A DNA stretch of 31,820 bases from a virus: the IMG/VR virus record IMGVR_UViG_3300030331_000078, positions 1 to 31,820 of that record; one strand, 5' to 3'. Shown in pieces: positions 14,815 to 25,008 of the stretch; position 1 is the stretch's first letter; every line of letters begins with the position of its first letter. Both the position numbers and the translations under genes were made by a program. Under the pieces are notes generated by a model that was not told where the DNA came from, did not search any database, and worked only from the letters and a program-made list of their open reading frames with translations.

Positions 14815-15723
14815 ATGGCGAATGGAACAACAGATACAACAGGCATGACTGCTACAACTAGTGCTGGAAGCACATTAGGCAAACAAATAGGTACAGAATC
14901 GGCTCTTTCTAACTATGTTGGACCATATGTTACAGAAATGCTTGGTAGAGGTCAGGCTCTTGCAGGTATGCCATATCAAGCATATCAAGGACCTCTTACA
15001 GCAGGACAATCTGATTTACAAAGTAAAGCATTTAGCGGATTAGCAGGATTAACAATACCTACAGAACAGATGGGTGCATTTACACCAACAAGTTTTACTG
15101 AAGAAGGCACATCTCAAAAGTTTATGAATCCGTATTTAGAGGCAGCTTTACAACCTCAAATAGACGCAGCAAGAAGACAAGCAGAAATACAAAGAGTTCA
15201 GGATGCAGGTAGATTAACTAGAGCAGGTGCATTTGGTGGTTCAAGACAAGGTGTTATGGAAGCTGAAGGTAACCGTGCATTATTAGACAGGATAGCCAGC
15301 ATCACAGGCACAGGATATGCAAATGCTTTTGATAAAGCTGTGCAACAATTTAACGTTGAAGAAGACAGAAGACGAGCTGCTCAAGATATGGCTAACCAGT
15401 TTGGGTTGGGCACATTACTTAAACAAGCAGATATAGGTGCATTACAAAGAGGTATTGAATCTGAAGGTATTGCAGCTGATAGGGCACAGTTTGAAGAAGA
15501 AAGAGACTTCCCATATAAACAAGTACAATATATGCAGTCATTATTGCAAGGTCTACCTCTTGCAGCACAATCATATACGTATCAACAACCTACAGGAATA
15601 AGTGAATTATCGCAGTCTATAGGCGGAGTTCAAAAACTATATGATGCAATATTTGGTGGTGATAAAAATACAGGCATTACAACAAATCAAATGGACGCAA
15701 TAGATACAGGTGATGTGGAGTAA
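14815..15723 (+). CDS. Internal virion protein candidate (302 aa), conserved in marine podoviruses
   Basis: GGAGG lies upstream of the ATG. The core MNPYLEAALQPQIDAARRQA followed by EIQRVQDAGRLTRAGAFGGS and RQGVMEAEGNRALLDRIASI is a highly recognisable block in aquatic podovirus genomes. Next come a long charged helix (RAQFEEERDFPYKQVQYMQS) and a hydrophobic stretch near LLQGLPLAAQSY. The region is almost entirely helical and Gln/Ala-rich, as in T7 gp14/gp15-type ejected proteins, although no direct similarity can be shown by eye. Gene order among larger helical proteins supports a role in the internal core. Function is otherwise unknown. Confidence 0.6.
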   Translation: MANGTTDTTGMTATTSAGSTLGKQIGTESALSNYVGPYVTEMLGRGQALAGMPYQAYQGPLTAGQSDLQSKAFSGLAGLTIPTEQMGAFTPTSFTEEGTSQKFMNPYLEAALQPQIDAARRQAEIQRVQDAGRLTRAGAFGGSRQGVMEAEGNRALLDRIASITGTGYANAFDKAVQQFNVEEDRRRAAQDMANQFGLGTLLKQADIGALQRGIESEGIAADRAQFEEERDFPYKQVQYMQSLLQGLPLAAQSYTYQQPTGISELSQSIGGVQKLYDAIFGGDKNTGITTNQMDAIDTGDVE

Positions 15724-15726
15724 AAA

Positions 15727-17649
15727 ATGATAGGCGCAAATTTAGGTTCAGACGTACAAAGAAGAGTAGATGCTTATAAAGATAATCCTGCAGCATTACA
15801 AAAAAGATACATGCAAAGCCAAGAATTAGTTGATTTACTTGCTATGCAAAAAATGAAATCTGAAAAAGATGCGTATGCTCGTGATATGAGAATGAAGATG
15901 GAGAATAAACCAGCAACTATTGCGCAACAATATGAAGCAGAATTAGCAGGTCGGACTAAAGATGATATATTAAAAGGTGTTAGTGGGGTTCTTAGAAACA
16001 AGCAAGCTAAAGCACAATCAAATATAAATAAAGTAGCAGAGAGTGGTATAGCTAAAGCACCTGCACCTAATATGAAAAAATTGGCAGGTGGTGGTGTAAT
16101 TGGTTTTGCCGCAGGAGATCAAGTGCCAACTTCTTTATCTAAACTGATTGAAGAGAAAAAAGCAGAGTTAGAAAAAAGTTATAGAGCTGGAGATATAGAC
16201 TACGCAGAGTATTCAAAAGAGTTAGCAAAATTAGATGCACCTGCAAAGATAGGACCTGACAGTATAGCTAGAGATGTTTTAGGTAAAGATGGTATAATAA
16301 GTAGTCTAGTAGCAGATCAAAAGTATGACGATCAAAGTATGGGTCTTGGTTTTGGAGCATCTAAAGGTGAAAAAATACAACTTTCTCCTGGGCCTTATAC
16401 CACTGCTCTTACTAATGAGTTACAGAAAAAAACTCCTATTGGCCAATTAATGAAGCGAAACATAAAGAATAGAGCTAGTGAAATGGGTGGTCCTGAAGTT
16501 GCTTTAAAAGGCTCTCCAGCTCTTCCTATTGACGATGAATTTGAGGATGAGCCTTATGAACCTGAAAAGAAACAAGGTATAGCCGCATTAGATGTGCCTC
16601 AAGTAAAAGCAGCAACTATTGATCCAAATTTAGTTAAGTTTGATCCTAATAAAGTAAGTTACACTGCTCCTGATCGTAGTAGTGATATGAAAGATAAAGT
16701 AGCGGCAGGTATAAAATCTTTAATAGCTACAGATAAAGAAGATTTAAGAAAATATCTTGACGTTTCTGATGCACAGAAAGCACAGATAGATCAATTTGCA
16801 ACTGACAGAAAAGGTATAACAGCTAATTTACTTGATCCTGACAGACTTAGACGAGATAGAATATCTGCTGGTTTATTAGCCCCTGGTGGAGCTACACTTG
16901 GTGAGTCTTTAGGAAATATAGGACGAGGTATTTTAGGTGCAGAGGCTGCACAAGATAAAACTAGAATATCTGAATTTGATGCTAATAAAGCCCTATTTGA
17001 TAAAGAATTAGCACGAAGCCAAGGTATTAAGAAAGAAGCTGTGTTAGAAGAAGGAAAACGAATACGTCAAGGTATAGCTTCAGGACAATTATTTAGTGCA
17101 CAACAAGATAAAAATCTTAATGAAGATGCAAGAAATATATTAAATGCTGATATATCTAATGCTAGAAGTCAGGATGCTGCTGATTTACGCAAGATGACAT
17201 ACGGATTGGCACTAGTTAAAGAAGAAAACAAAGTTAATATAGCTAATCAATTAGCTACGAATACTGCAAGGGCAAACGAGTTAAAAGCAGAATTAAATAA
17301 AATAACTAAAGAATCTATGAACGTAAGTAAACTGCAAACTATATTAGGTTCTGTAAATAAAGAAATATCAAGGGCTGCTAAATCAGCAACAGAAGCGTTT
17401 AAATCTGAATTAGAGATGGCACAGTTAACACTGCAAGCAGCTTCAAAAGATACAAATAGTCCAGAATATAGAGCAGCATTAGAAACTCTTAACGATGTAA
17501 GAGGCAGACAGAAGTCCTTATATGACCTAATGGTAAGAGATCTTTCACAGCAAAGAACCGACATACTTAGAAGGTTAGGAGGTGCTGAAGGGACTAAATT
17601 ATCTAAAAATGTACAAAAAGCTTTAAATATAGCAAAAGGCTCAATATAA
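15727..17649 (+). CDS. Helical virion protein (640 aa), internal core candidate
   Basis: The protein begins three bases after the previous stop. The first 110 residues are a charged helix (RRVDAYKDNPAALQKRYMQS; DLLAMQKMKSEKDAY). A Gly-rich switch MKKLAGGGVIGFAAGDQ lies at residues 116-132 and resembles short Gly motifs in neighbouring genes. Residues about 330-620 are predicted by eye to be long coiled coils with many Lys/Glu/Ala/Gln residues. The central part has the block DRLRRDRISAGLLAPGGA, then LGESLGNIGRGILGAE, a hydrophobic interruption typical for proteins of this set. No catalytic motif is seen. Inference: an ejected internal protein or a scaffold-like rod, not an enzyme. I cannot assign a family. 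Confidence 0.6.
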   Translation: MIGANLGSDVQRRVDAYKDNPAALQKRYMQSQELVDLLAMQKMKSEKDAYARDMRMKMENKPATIAQQYEAELAGRTKDDILKGVSGVLRNKQAKAQSNINKVAESGIAKAPAPNMKKLAGGGVIGFAAGDQVPTSLSKLIEEKKAELEKSYRAGDIDYAEYSKELAKLDAPAKIGPDSIARDVLGKDGIISSLVADQKYDDQSMGLGFGASKGEKIQLSPGPYTTALTNELQKKTPIGQLMKRNIKNRASEMGGPEVALKGSPALPIDDEFEDEPYEPEKKQGIAALDVPQVKAATIDPNLVKFDPNKVSYTAPDRSSDMKDKVAAGIKSLIATDKEDLRKYLDVSDAQKAQIDQFATDRKGITANLLDPDRLRRDRISAGLLAPGGATLGESLGNIGRGILGAEAAQDKTRISEFDANKALFDKELARSQGIKKEAVLEEGKRIRQGIASGQLFSAQQDKNLNEDARNILNADISNARSQDAADLRKMTYGLALVKEENKVNIANQLATNTARANELKAELNKITKESMNVSKLQTILGSVNKEISRAAKSATEAFKSELEMAQLTLQAASKDTNSPEYRAALETLNDVRGRQKSLYDLMVRDLSQQRTDILRRLGGAEGTKLSKNVQKALNIAKGSI

Positions 17650-17658
17650 GGAGCAATA

Positions 17659-20600
17659 ATGAGTGAAATAGAAACACTTAGTAACTGGATTATTGCTAAT
17701 CAAGATAAAAAAGGCACTCCTGACTTTGAGGTTGTAGCTAATGCTTTAATAGAGCTATCTGATACATCTGATCCGTTAGTTGATGATGTTTTTAAACTAC
17801 AAGAACTTCCTGAAGAAGCCCCTATAAAAACAGATTTTATTGATGAAATAGAAGAAACTGTAAAAGGTATTGGTGGCGGTGCTGTTAATATATTAGAAAG
17901 TGCTGCTTTAGGTGCTATAACTCCTTTTGGCGAAGATACAGAATCTGAATTACGTGAAACTATACAATCTATAGGTGGGGCTGCAAAGTCTTTATTTGAA
18001 GCTGATAAAGGCTCAGAGGATTTAGTAGGTCGTAAATTTGGTGAAGCTCTAGGATCGTATGCAGGTATACTTGGAGCTGCTGCAATTCCTGGGGTTGGTC
18101 TACCTGCTGCCGCTGCTTTGGCTATAGGTGCTGGTGCTGGTGAGGCAAGTGAACGTGCCCGTGCAGGAGGTGCTACAGAAGATGAACGTGCTAAAGCTTC
18201 AGGTTTAGGTGCTCTCGTAGGTGCAACAGAACTTATATCTCCGATAAGAATAGTTCGTGCATTTAAGAAAGGCGTAGGTGATGACGTAGCAGAGACTATA
18301 TTTACTAAAGGTAAAAGAATATTACGAGAAGCTGGCGTAGAAGGCACACAAGAATTTTTAGCTGGTGTAGGTCAAAACCTTATAGAACAAAATATTTACA
18401 ACCCAGACAAAGGCACATTTACAGGAACTGGAGAAGCTCTTGGTTATGGTGCTGGTGTAGGTGGTTTTGTGCAAGCTGTTATGGAAGTTATCGCACCATA
18501 CAGAGCAAGAGGTAAAACTACAGAAGGAGCACCAGATGAGGCAGAACAAACAAAATTACTAGAAGATAAAAGAAGATTACAATTAGAAGATCAAAGACCT
18601 ACTGTAGATTTTGGACCTAGATTAGAAGAAGGTCAGATACAAGGAGAACTATTTGGTGATTTAGTTAAAGACATAGAAGGTGATCCAAATGTAGTTGAAC
18701 CTGAAAAATTAGTTACAGACACAGAAATAAAAGCCATAGTTGATAAATATCTTCCGAATAGAGATAAAGATGGTAAACCGATAGGAACAGAGGCAGAAAT
18801 ACAAGAAGGGTTTAGTAAAGCTGCAGCAGAAATAAATAATTTAGAACAAAAACGAAAAGAAGAAGCAGCTAAACCAAAAGCAAAAGTAAAAGACGACATC
18901 CCTGTGCAACGAGATATGATTGAAGAGCTCGAAGATGCACAGCTAAAGGGTTTAATAGACGCAGACGAAACTGCACAACTAAGAGATATGTTATCTAAAG
19001 ACGAAGAAGCTGCAATAAAACAATTAAAAACAAAAAGTGAAACATTAAATAATATAGAGCTAAAACAAATAGCTACTAGGTTAGAAAACAAAAGAAAAGC
19101 AGAAACAGCTACAAAACGAAACACTATATTAGATGAAATATTAGCCACCTCTGACACAGCTAGCCAAGTTAATACAGAAAAAACATTTTCTAAGGCGTTA
19201 GCAGATGCTGGTATAGCTAACACTACACCTAATCCACAAGAAAAAGCAAAAATAGCTCGTAAAACTTATGAAATAGAAGAAAGAAAAAAAGGTGTTGCAG
19301 ACGAATCTCCAGAATTTCAACGAGCAGCTAGAAGATTCGGTAAAGAAAGAGTACCAAAAACTGAAATACCTTCATTAGAAAAAGAAGTAAAAGCAAAAGC
19401 CGTATTGCCTAAAAAGCTAAGTGCTACCGCATCTCAAGACGTTGCTCCTGTTACAGAAAAGCCTGCCGTAGAGCCTGCCGTAGAGCCTGCTGTAGAACCT
19501 GCTGTAGAACCTGATAATCCTGTGTTAGAACGTGCGTATAAAAAAATGTCCGAGAACAAACCGTTGACGGACGAAGAGGTAGCAGAATTAGCTAAAGTAG
19601 AGGTCCCAGGAACTATTAGTGAAAAACCCATAGAACCTGATGAAAAACTCCCATCAGGAGAAACTAAAAAAGAATTTGGAGAAAGATATAGGAAAAACTT
19701 TGCAAGGGCAGTCTTTGAGGGTGCAAAAAAGAAAAAGAAAAATTTAAGTGATAGATTATCTAAAGTACAAAAAGGTAATGACAGAGGTCAATATGGTGTA
19801 TTAAATAGACAGCTAGACGAACTTATGGAAAGTGACAAGTCTATTATTGATAACGGACTTCAAATCACTAGAAAATTAGATGAGATGGATGCTTTTGTTA
19901 AAGCTAGAGAGACTGGAGTCGATACAGCTGCGCGTACTGAGTCAAAAACACGTGAAAAGAAGTTAACAGGTGATACTAAACGTAAGAAGGCCCGACAAAA
20001 GCCGTCAGATGATATAGGTGAAACTCTTGGATTTACTAAGAAAGATGTAAAAAGACAAATATCTAAAAAAGTTGACCCGAAAAAACTTGCAGAGCGTTTT
20101 GAAAAGGGGCAAGCAACAAACATAAAGAAAACTGAAGCAAGAGACAAAAAACAATCTGTTGAAGCCTTAAAAGAACAAGGTATTACTAAACCTACAACAG
20201 AACAAATAACTAAAGAAACTAAAAAAAGAAAAGAAAAAGTACAGTCTAAGAGAGATACAAAGTCAAAAATAGATGCTGTAACAAAAGATATTAAGTTAAC
20301 AGAGAAGCGTAAAATAAATGAAAAACAGCTAGCTACTTTTGTACAGGAAGATGTTACTCAAAAAGATAGAGATAAAACTAATGTAATCAAGCCCACTGCA
20401 GCAAGAGTAGCCGCAGATAATATTGAATTTTATATGAAAGAGTTTCCTAATCAGGATGCGACTACACAGTTATCTACAGAAGAATTACAGACAGTATTAG
20501 ATTTAGTAAGTAACCCACCTTCATCTGCTGATATAGCTAACCCTAGCAGGGATAAAACAGGTAGAGCTGCCGCATATGTTTATTTTAGTAAACAAGGAAA

Positions 20601-23600
20601 CCCTAGAGATGTATTAGATGTTGTGGCTCACGACATATTTTTTGCACCTAAACAACAAGATGCGTCAGACTACGAAAGCAAAGCTAGTAGAGAATATTTT
20701 TATAATTCTACAGAACAAAATGCTTTATTAGCTAGAAAATGGATAGACTCTAATTTAGGTAAAAGCCAAGTAAAAATACAAGAAGGTGAAACTGTCTATA
20801 AATTAGATTTTACTAATGTTGATTATGAAAAGAATACTCCAAATATAGATAAGTTAAAAAAGCTTGGGTATACAGATAAAGAAATTAGAAAAATTGTACC
20901 TATAAATCCAGAAACAGGTAAGCCAATACCTAGATTTGATAGGAGAACAAAGCCTAAAAAGAAAGAAGTAAGTACACCAAACATAACTTTTGTGCCTGCA
21001 AATAAAACTTTATACGATCTTATACAAAAAGAAGCTAATAACTATTTAGCTATGGATTCTAATGAAGCCTTGGTATCTTTGGGTGTAAGTAGAAGAGGTG
21101 ATGCGTTTAAGGCTGAAACTTTAAAAACAATACAGGAACAAAGAGAAGCCACAGCACCAAACGCTGTTATATATAACACTAATGAAGTAGTAAGTGGTCA
21201 TCTGCCTCCTGATGCTAAAAATCCAACTCCTGAAATAAAAGGTCTTGTGTTTGTTAAAGATGGTAAAGAGGTTTTTGGACCATTCCCTGAAGGTGTAAAT
21301 CACCCATTAAAAGATGTAAAACTAAAAGACTATAAATTTATAGAAACATCTGCTGTCAATGGACTTGACATACCCGTGCATCCTGTAGTCAATAGTTTAT
21401 TATCGCAAGGTAAACTGCACGAAGCGTTGGTTGCGTTAGGTAATTCTACTGCAAATAAGCGTGTGGCTCAAATAGCTCGTGCATTGTCTAAAGTATCAGG
21501 CACTACCAAAGTTAAAGTAGTAAAGAATCTTACAGCTGATAATTCAGGTAAAGAAGTTTCTGGTAAGTTTGATCCAAAAACAAATACAATATTCTTAGAC
21601 GCAGACACTGGCATCAACTCTCACGTTATACTACACGAGATGACGCATGCGGCTACGACTGAAGCATTGGCAAATAAATCAAGTCAAGAAGTAAAAAAAC
21701 TAACTGTCTTATTTAATTCTGTAAAAGGTATGTTAGACACTGCTTACGGAGCACAAAACTTAGATGAATTTGTAGCAGAAACATTTAGTAATCCTGAGTT
21801 CCAACAAAAACTTGCTGGTATGAATTATAAGAATACCAATGGGTTACAGACATTTTTTAATACCATAGGTAACTTTGTGCGAAAGCTTCTTGGTATGCAA
21901 ACTAAAGATATAAATACTGCACTAAATGAATCTGACCAGTTAATACAAGACATACTATCCCCTGCACCTAAGTTTAGAAATGCAGGTGAACTGCTACTGT
22001 TAAATGGTAAAGAAAGAATAAAAAGAGCAGGTGATTATATAGCTAACAAATATGAACAGACAAAGTCAGGAGAGACTAAACAACAGTTCCAAGAAAGATT
22101 AACAAGTGTTCTTAACAGTAGAGCGGCAAATAAATTAAAAACATGGATTTTAAGATCCCTGCCATTAAAAGCAGTTTCAGATCAAAATGGCGAGTTAAAT
22201 AAAAAAGCTATAGCTAGATTAAAAGAAGAATTAAACAACGTTACTACAGACGCAGAAAAGAAAGCCATACAAGAAAAATTAGCTATACTAAGAAATAACA
22301 CAGCCATGCAAATCAATGATGCCATATTAGATTTAGAAGGAGAGTTGGGTAAAGCTGACAAAGAAGTAGAAGGCACATTAAAAAAGCTAGAGCCTTGGAT
22401 AGTAAGTGCTAAAAAGAGTGGTAAGTTAGAAGCATGGAATGATGTAATACATGATAGCACGATAGAGGGTGTAGATCCTACAGCACCAGAAGATACTTAT
22501 AAGAACGATCCTGAGAAACTAGCAACTTATAAACAACTTAAAACCAAACTTTATGGACTCGGTGGAGATGCTGTAAGAAATTACATAAATCTTAAAAATG
22601 CGTACGAAACTCAATTTGAGCAGTTAAAAAAAGTATTAGAAACAAGAATGGCTGAGTTAACAGATCAAGCTACTTTTTCTAAATTTAAAAAAGATGTATT
22701 TAACAAGATATTTGATAAAGCTGCAATTAGACCTTATTTTCCTCTATTCCGTAAAGGGGACTATTGGTTACGCTATGAGATTCCTGTTACAAAATCTGAT
22801 GGCACAACAACCACAGAGTTAGTTGTAGAGGCTTTTGAAGGTTCTCAAGCTAGATTAAGAAGAATGAACGAGTTAAAAGAAGGTAAAATAGCATCAAATA
22901 TAGAACCTTATACTAACGTAACAACATCAAGTTTTAATAATGTACCTCCTACTTCTTTTGTAGGAGAGGTAATAGACTTACTTAAAAAATCTAACGTAGA
23001 TCAAACAACACAAGATGGTATTTTAAATTTATTTATAGATGTATTACCTGAATCTAGTTTTGCAAAAGGTTTTAAGAAACGAGAAGGTATATTAGGTGCT
23101 AAAAAAGACGCATACGAAGTGCTTAGAGAAAAAGGCTTTGACATCGGGCGACAAACTGCACGTATGTTATATGGTGCAAAAATTGCAAAACTACAAAGAA
23201 AATTAGAAGATGAAACTAAAGCATTTAGATTTGATAAAGAAGGTGAAGCAAGAGTTAGAGTTCAGGCAGAGATGTCAAAGAGAGCAGACTTTGCTAGAAA
23301 TCCTCCACCAGATCATATGGCATCTTTAGCTAACAGACTCGCATTTATAGGCACTATTGGATTTAACGTATCTTCAGCTATAGTTAACTTCTCTCAAATA
23401 CCTCTCATGTTTTATCCTGTGCTTGGAGGGCAGTATGGTTTAAAAGAAGCTAATTCTGCTTTAGGATTATCTACAAGATTGTTTGTAGGTAGTGGTCTAT
23501 CTCGTAAGATGAAGACTTTAAACGGAGATAACGTGGATGCTAAAGGCTCTGTGTCTATAGATAACTATTTTGAAGCTGATGGTGCAAACTTAGTGGTTAG

Positions 23601-25008
23601 AAAAGATTTAGAAGCCATATTAAACAAGACACAAGACGGCAAACAAAAATTAGAACAACTAAACAAAATTATACCATTAATAGTACAAGCACAAAATCAT
23701 GGTCAATTAGGTCGATCTTTATTTTATGATACTTTAAATATTGAATCTGCAGGGAAAACAAGAACTGCTTGGGATACTATAAACGCTTGGTCAGCGTGGA
23801 CTTTTCATCATATGGAGAGAATGAATAGACAAGTAGCACTTGTTGCTACTTATAATTTAGAATTAGATAGATTAAATAAAAAACCAAATTCTAAAGAACA
23901 AGACCTCTCGCCTACAGAAAAGCAAGAGCTCGCTGCAAAAAATGCCATATATTTAACTACAGAAATGAACGGTGGTGCTACTCTATCTACCACATCAGGT
24001 ATTGCTCAACAAGGAATTGGTAGAGTAGCTATGATGTATAAAGGTTATGGTATGCAGATGTATTATACTATGTATACACGTGCTAGAGATGCAATAAGAA
24101 AAGCTAGCGACCCTGATTTAACAGCAGAAGAAAATAAACAACTTAAAAAAGCCGCTATGAAACAAGTATCAGGAATACTTACGTCTTCATTCTTATTAGC
24201 AGGTGTACAGGGTATGCCTTTAATAGGAGGAGCATTATTTATAAGAAATTTACTTAAAGACGATGATGAGGAAGACGCAGAAACAGAATTACGTACATTC
24301 ATAGGAGAAGGTTTTTACAAAGGTCCAATAAATTATTTTGGTGGTGTAGACGTAGCTTCACGTATTGGTTTATCTAACTTGTTATTTAGAGCAAATCCAT
24401 ATCGAGATCCTGATGCAAGTTTAACAGATCAGTTGGGAGAATTACTTACTGGACCTGCAGGTAGTATGGCTAACCAAGTTTACAGAGGTATACAAGAGTT
24501 AAAAGAAGGTGAATTAGAAAGAGCAGCTATGAATTTTGTACCAGCCGCTATACGTAACATGTATAAAGCTACTATCAAGTATCCAACAGAGGGTGGTATA
24601 TTAACAAGACGTGGCGATGTTATATATGATGATTTAAATGCTTGGGAGACGGGAGCACAATTTTTTGGGTTTGCTCCTGCAGAATATACAAAAACACAAG
24701 AAATGAACAGAGTTACTAAAACTCAAGACAGAGATATAGTTAGCCAAAGCACTAAACTACTTAGAAAATATTATGTGGCAATTCGTATGGGTGATGACAC
24801 TCAAGATATTTTAGAGGATATATTAGAGTATAACAGAAAATTTCCTTCTGTTGCCATAACTCCAGACTCTATACTTAGATCTATGAGAATGCACATGAAA
24901 ACTTCTCTGTTAATGGATAGAGGTATAACTTTATCTCCTAAATTAAGGGCGTATCTATTGGCACAAAGAGATGAGTGGTCTCCAGCGTCATTGTATGATG
25001 AAGACTAA
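17659..25008 (+). CDS. Giant polyvalent-type virion protein (2449 aa) with zincin metallopeptidase motif
   Basis: AAGGAG precedes the ATG. In order: a hydrophobic Gly/Ala region at about 80-280 similar to the 1682-aa protein; a Lys/Glu-rich linker region (300-950) with four PAVE units at 602-617; a mixed region to 1290; then a zincin site, ILHEMTHAAT with His1326, Glu1327 and His1330, and a downstream LDEFVAETFSNPEF with Glu1370 or Glu1374 as likely third ligand. Further on are helical regions and a membrane-like C-terminal part (about 1900-2200; NFSQIPLMFYPVLGG, VSGILTSSFLLAGVQGMPLI) ending in an amphipathic helical tail. Such multi-domain proteins are known as phage polyvalent proteins, injected with the DNA. 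Inference: ejected peptidase-bearing protein that may cut host or virion proteins. No RNA polymerase or SLT motif was seen. Confidence 0.7.
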   Translation: MSEIETLSNWIIANQDKKGTPDFEVVANALIELSDTSDPLVDDVFKLQELPEEAPIKTDFIDEIEETVKGIGGGAVNILESAALGAITPFGEDTESELRETIQSIGGAAKSLFEADKGSEDLVGRKFGEALGSYAGILGAAAIPGVGLPAAAALAIGAGAGEASERARAGGATEDERAKASGLGALVGATELISPIRIVRAFKKGVGDDVAETIFTKGKRILREAGVEGTQEFLAGVGQNLIEQNIYNPDKGTFTGTGEALGYGAGVGGFVQAVMEVIAPYRARGKTTEGAPDEAEQTKLLEDKRRLQLEDQRPTVDFGPRLEEGQIQGELFGDLVKDIEGDPNVVEPEKLVTDTEIKAIVDKYLPNRDKDGKPIGTEAEIQEGFSKAAAEINNLEQKRKEEAAKPKAKVKDDIPVQRDMIEELEDAQLKGLIDADETAQLRDMLSKDEEAAIKQLKTKSETLNNIELKQIATRLENKRKAETATKRNTILDEILATSDTASQVNTEKTFSKALADAGIANTTPNPQEKAKIARKTYEIEERKKGVADESPEFQRAARRFGKERVPKTEIPSLEKEVKAKAVLPKKLSATASQDVAPVTEKPAVEPAVEPAVEPAVEPDNPVLERAYKKMSENKPLTDEEVAELAKVEVPGTISEKPIEPDEKLPSGETKKEFGERYRKNFARAVFEGAKKKKKNLSDRLSKVQKGNDRGQYGVLNRQLDELMESDKSIIDNGLQITRKLDEMDAFVKARETGVDTAARTESKTREKKLTGDTKRKKARQKPSDDIGETLGFTKKDVKRQISKKVDPKKLAERFEKGQATNIKKTEARDKKQSVEALKEQGITKPTTEQITKETKKRKEKVQSKRDTKSKIDAVTKDIKLTEKRKINEKQLATFVQEDVTQKDRDKTNVIKPTAARVAADNIEFYMKEFPNQDATTQLSTEELQTVLDLVSNPPSSADIANPSRDKTGRAAAYVYFSKQGNPRDVLDVVAHDIFFAPKQQDASDYESKASREYFYNSTEQNALLARKWIDSNLGKSQVKIQEGETVYKLDFTNVDYEKNTPNIDKLKKLGYTDKEIRKIVPINPETGKPIPRFDRRTKPKKKEVSTPNITFVPANKTLYDLIQKEANNYLAMDSNEALVSLGVSRRGDAFKAETLKTIQEQREATAPNAVIYNTNEVVSGHLPPDAKNPTPEIKGLVFVKDGKEVFGPFPEGVNHPLKDVKLKDYKFIETSAVNGLDIPVHPVVNSLLSQGKLHEALVALGNSTANKRVAQIARALSKVSGTTKVKVVKNLTADNSGKEVSGKFDPKTNTIFLDADTGINSHVILHEMTHAATTEALANKSSQEVKKLTVLFNSVKGMLDTAYGAQNLDEFVAETFSNPEFQQKLAGMNYKNTNGLQTFFNTIGNFVRKLLGMQTKDINTALNESDQLIQDILSPAPKFRNAGELLLLNGKERIKRAGDYIANKYEQTKSGETKQQFQERLTSVLNSRAANKLKTWILRSLPLKAVSDQNGELNKKAIARLKEELNNVTTDAEKKAIQEKLAILRNNTAMQINDAILDLEGELGKADKEVEGTLKKLEPWIVSAKKSGKLEAWNDVIHDSTIEGVDPTAPEDTYKNDPEKLATYKQLKTKLYGLGGDAVRNYINLKNAYETQFEQLKKVLETRMAELTDQATFSKFKKDVFNKIFDKAAIRPYFPLFRKGDYWLRYEIPVTKSDGTTTTELVVEAFEGSQARLRRMNELKEGKIASNIEPYTNVTTSSFNNVPPTSFVGEVIDLLKKSNVDQTTQDGILNLFIDVLPESSFAKGFKKREGILGAKKDAYEVLREKGFDIGRQTARMLYGAKIAKLQRKLEDETKAFRFDKEGEARVRVQAEMSKRADFARNPPPDHMASLANRLAFIGTIGFNVSSAIVNFSQIPLMFYPVLGGQYGLKEANSALGLSTRLFVGSGLSRKMKTLNGDNVDAKGSVSIDNYFEADGANLVVRKDLEAILNKTQDGKQKLEQLNKIIPLIVQAQNHGQLGRSLFYDTLNIESAGKTRTAWDTINAWSAWTFHHMERMNRQVALVATYNLELDRLNKKPNSKEQDLSPTEKQELAAKNAIYLTTEMNGGATLSTTSGIAQQGIGRVAMMYKGYGMQMYYTMYTRARDAIRKASDPDLTAEENKQLKKAAMKQVSGILTSSFLLAGVQGMPLIGGALFIRNLLKDDDEEDAETELRTFIGEGFYKGPINYFGGVDVASRIGLSNLLFRANPYRDPDASLTDQLGELLTGPAGSMANQVYRGIQELKEGELERAAMNFVPAAIRNMYKATIKYPTEGGILTRRGDVIYDDLNAWETGAQFFGFAPAEYTKTQEMNRVTKTQDRDIVSQSTKLLRKYYVAIRMGDDTQDILEDILEYNRKFPSVAITPDSILRSMRMHMKTSLLMDRGITLSPKLRAYLLAQRDEWSPASLYDED
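19462..19509 (+). repeat. Four 12-base units encoding PAVE
   Basis: Four in-frame copies of the 12-base unit (first two identical, last two identical with two third-position changes) code for PAVEPAVEPAVEPAVE in the linker of the 2449-aa protein. A unit that can slip makes a length-variable linker. Confidence 0.85.

Noticed and set aside
17700-18347. Long minus-strand open frame opposite the 2449-aa gene
   Set aside because: The translation is a Ser/Ala/Pro-rich low-complexity shadow of the Gly/Ala-rich plus-strand protein, with no ribosome site or family features. The same holds for frames opposite 11246-11752 and 18633-19223.
17659-25008. N4-type virion RNA polymerase or T7 gp16-type transglycosylase in the giant protein
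   Set aside because: The position and size invite this idea, but I could not find RNA polymerase T/B motifs or an SLT catalytic ES motif; only the zincin site is visible.
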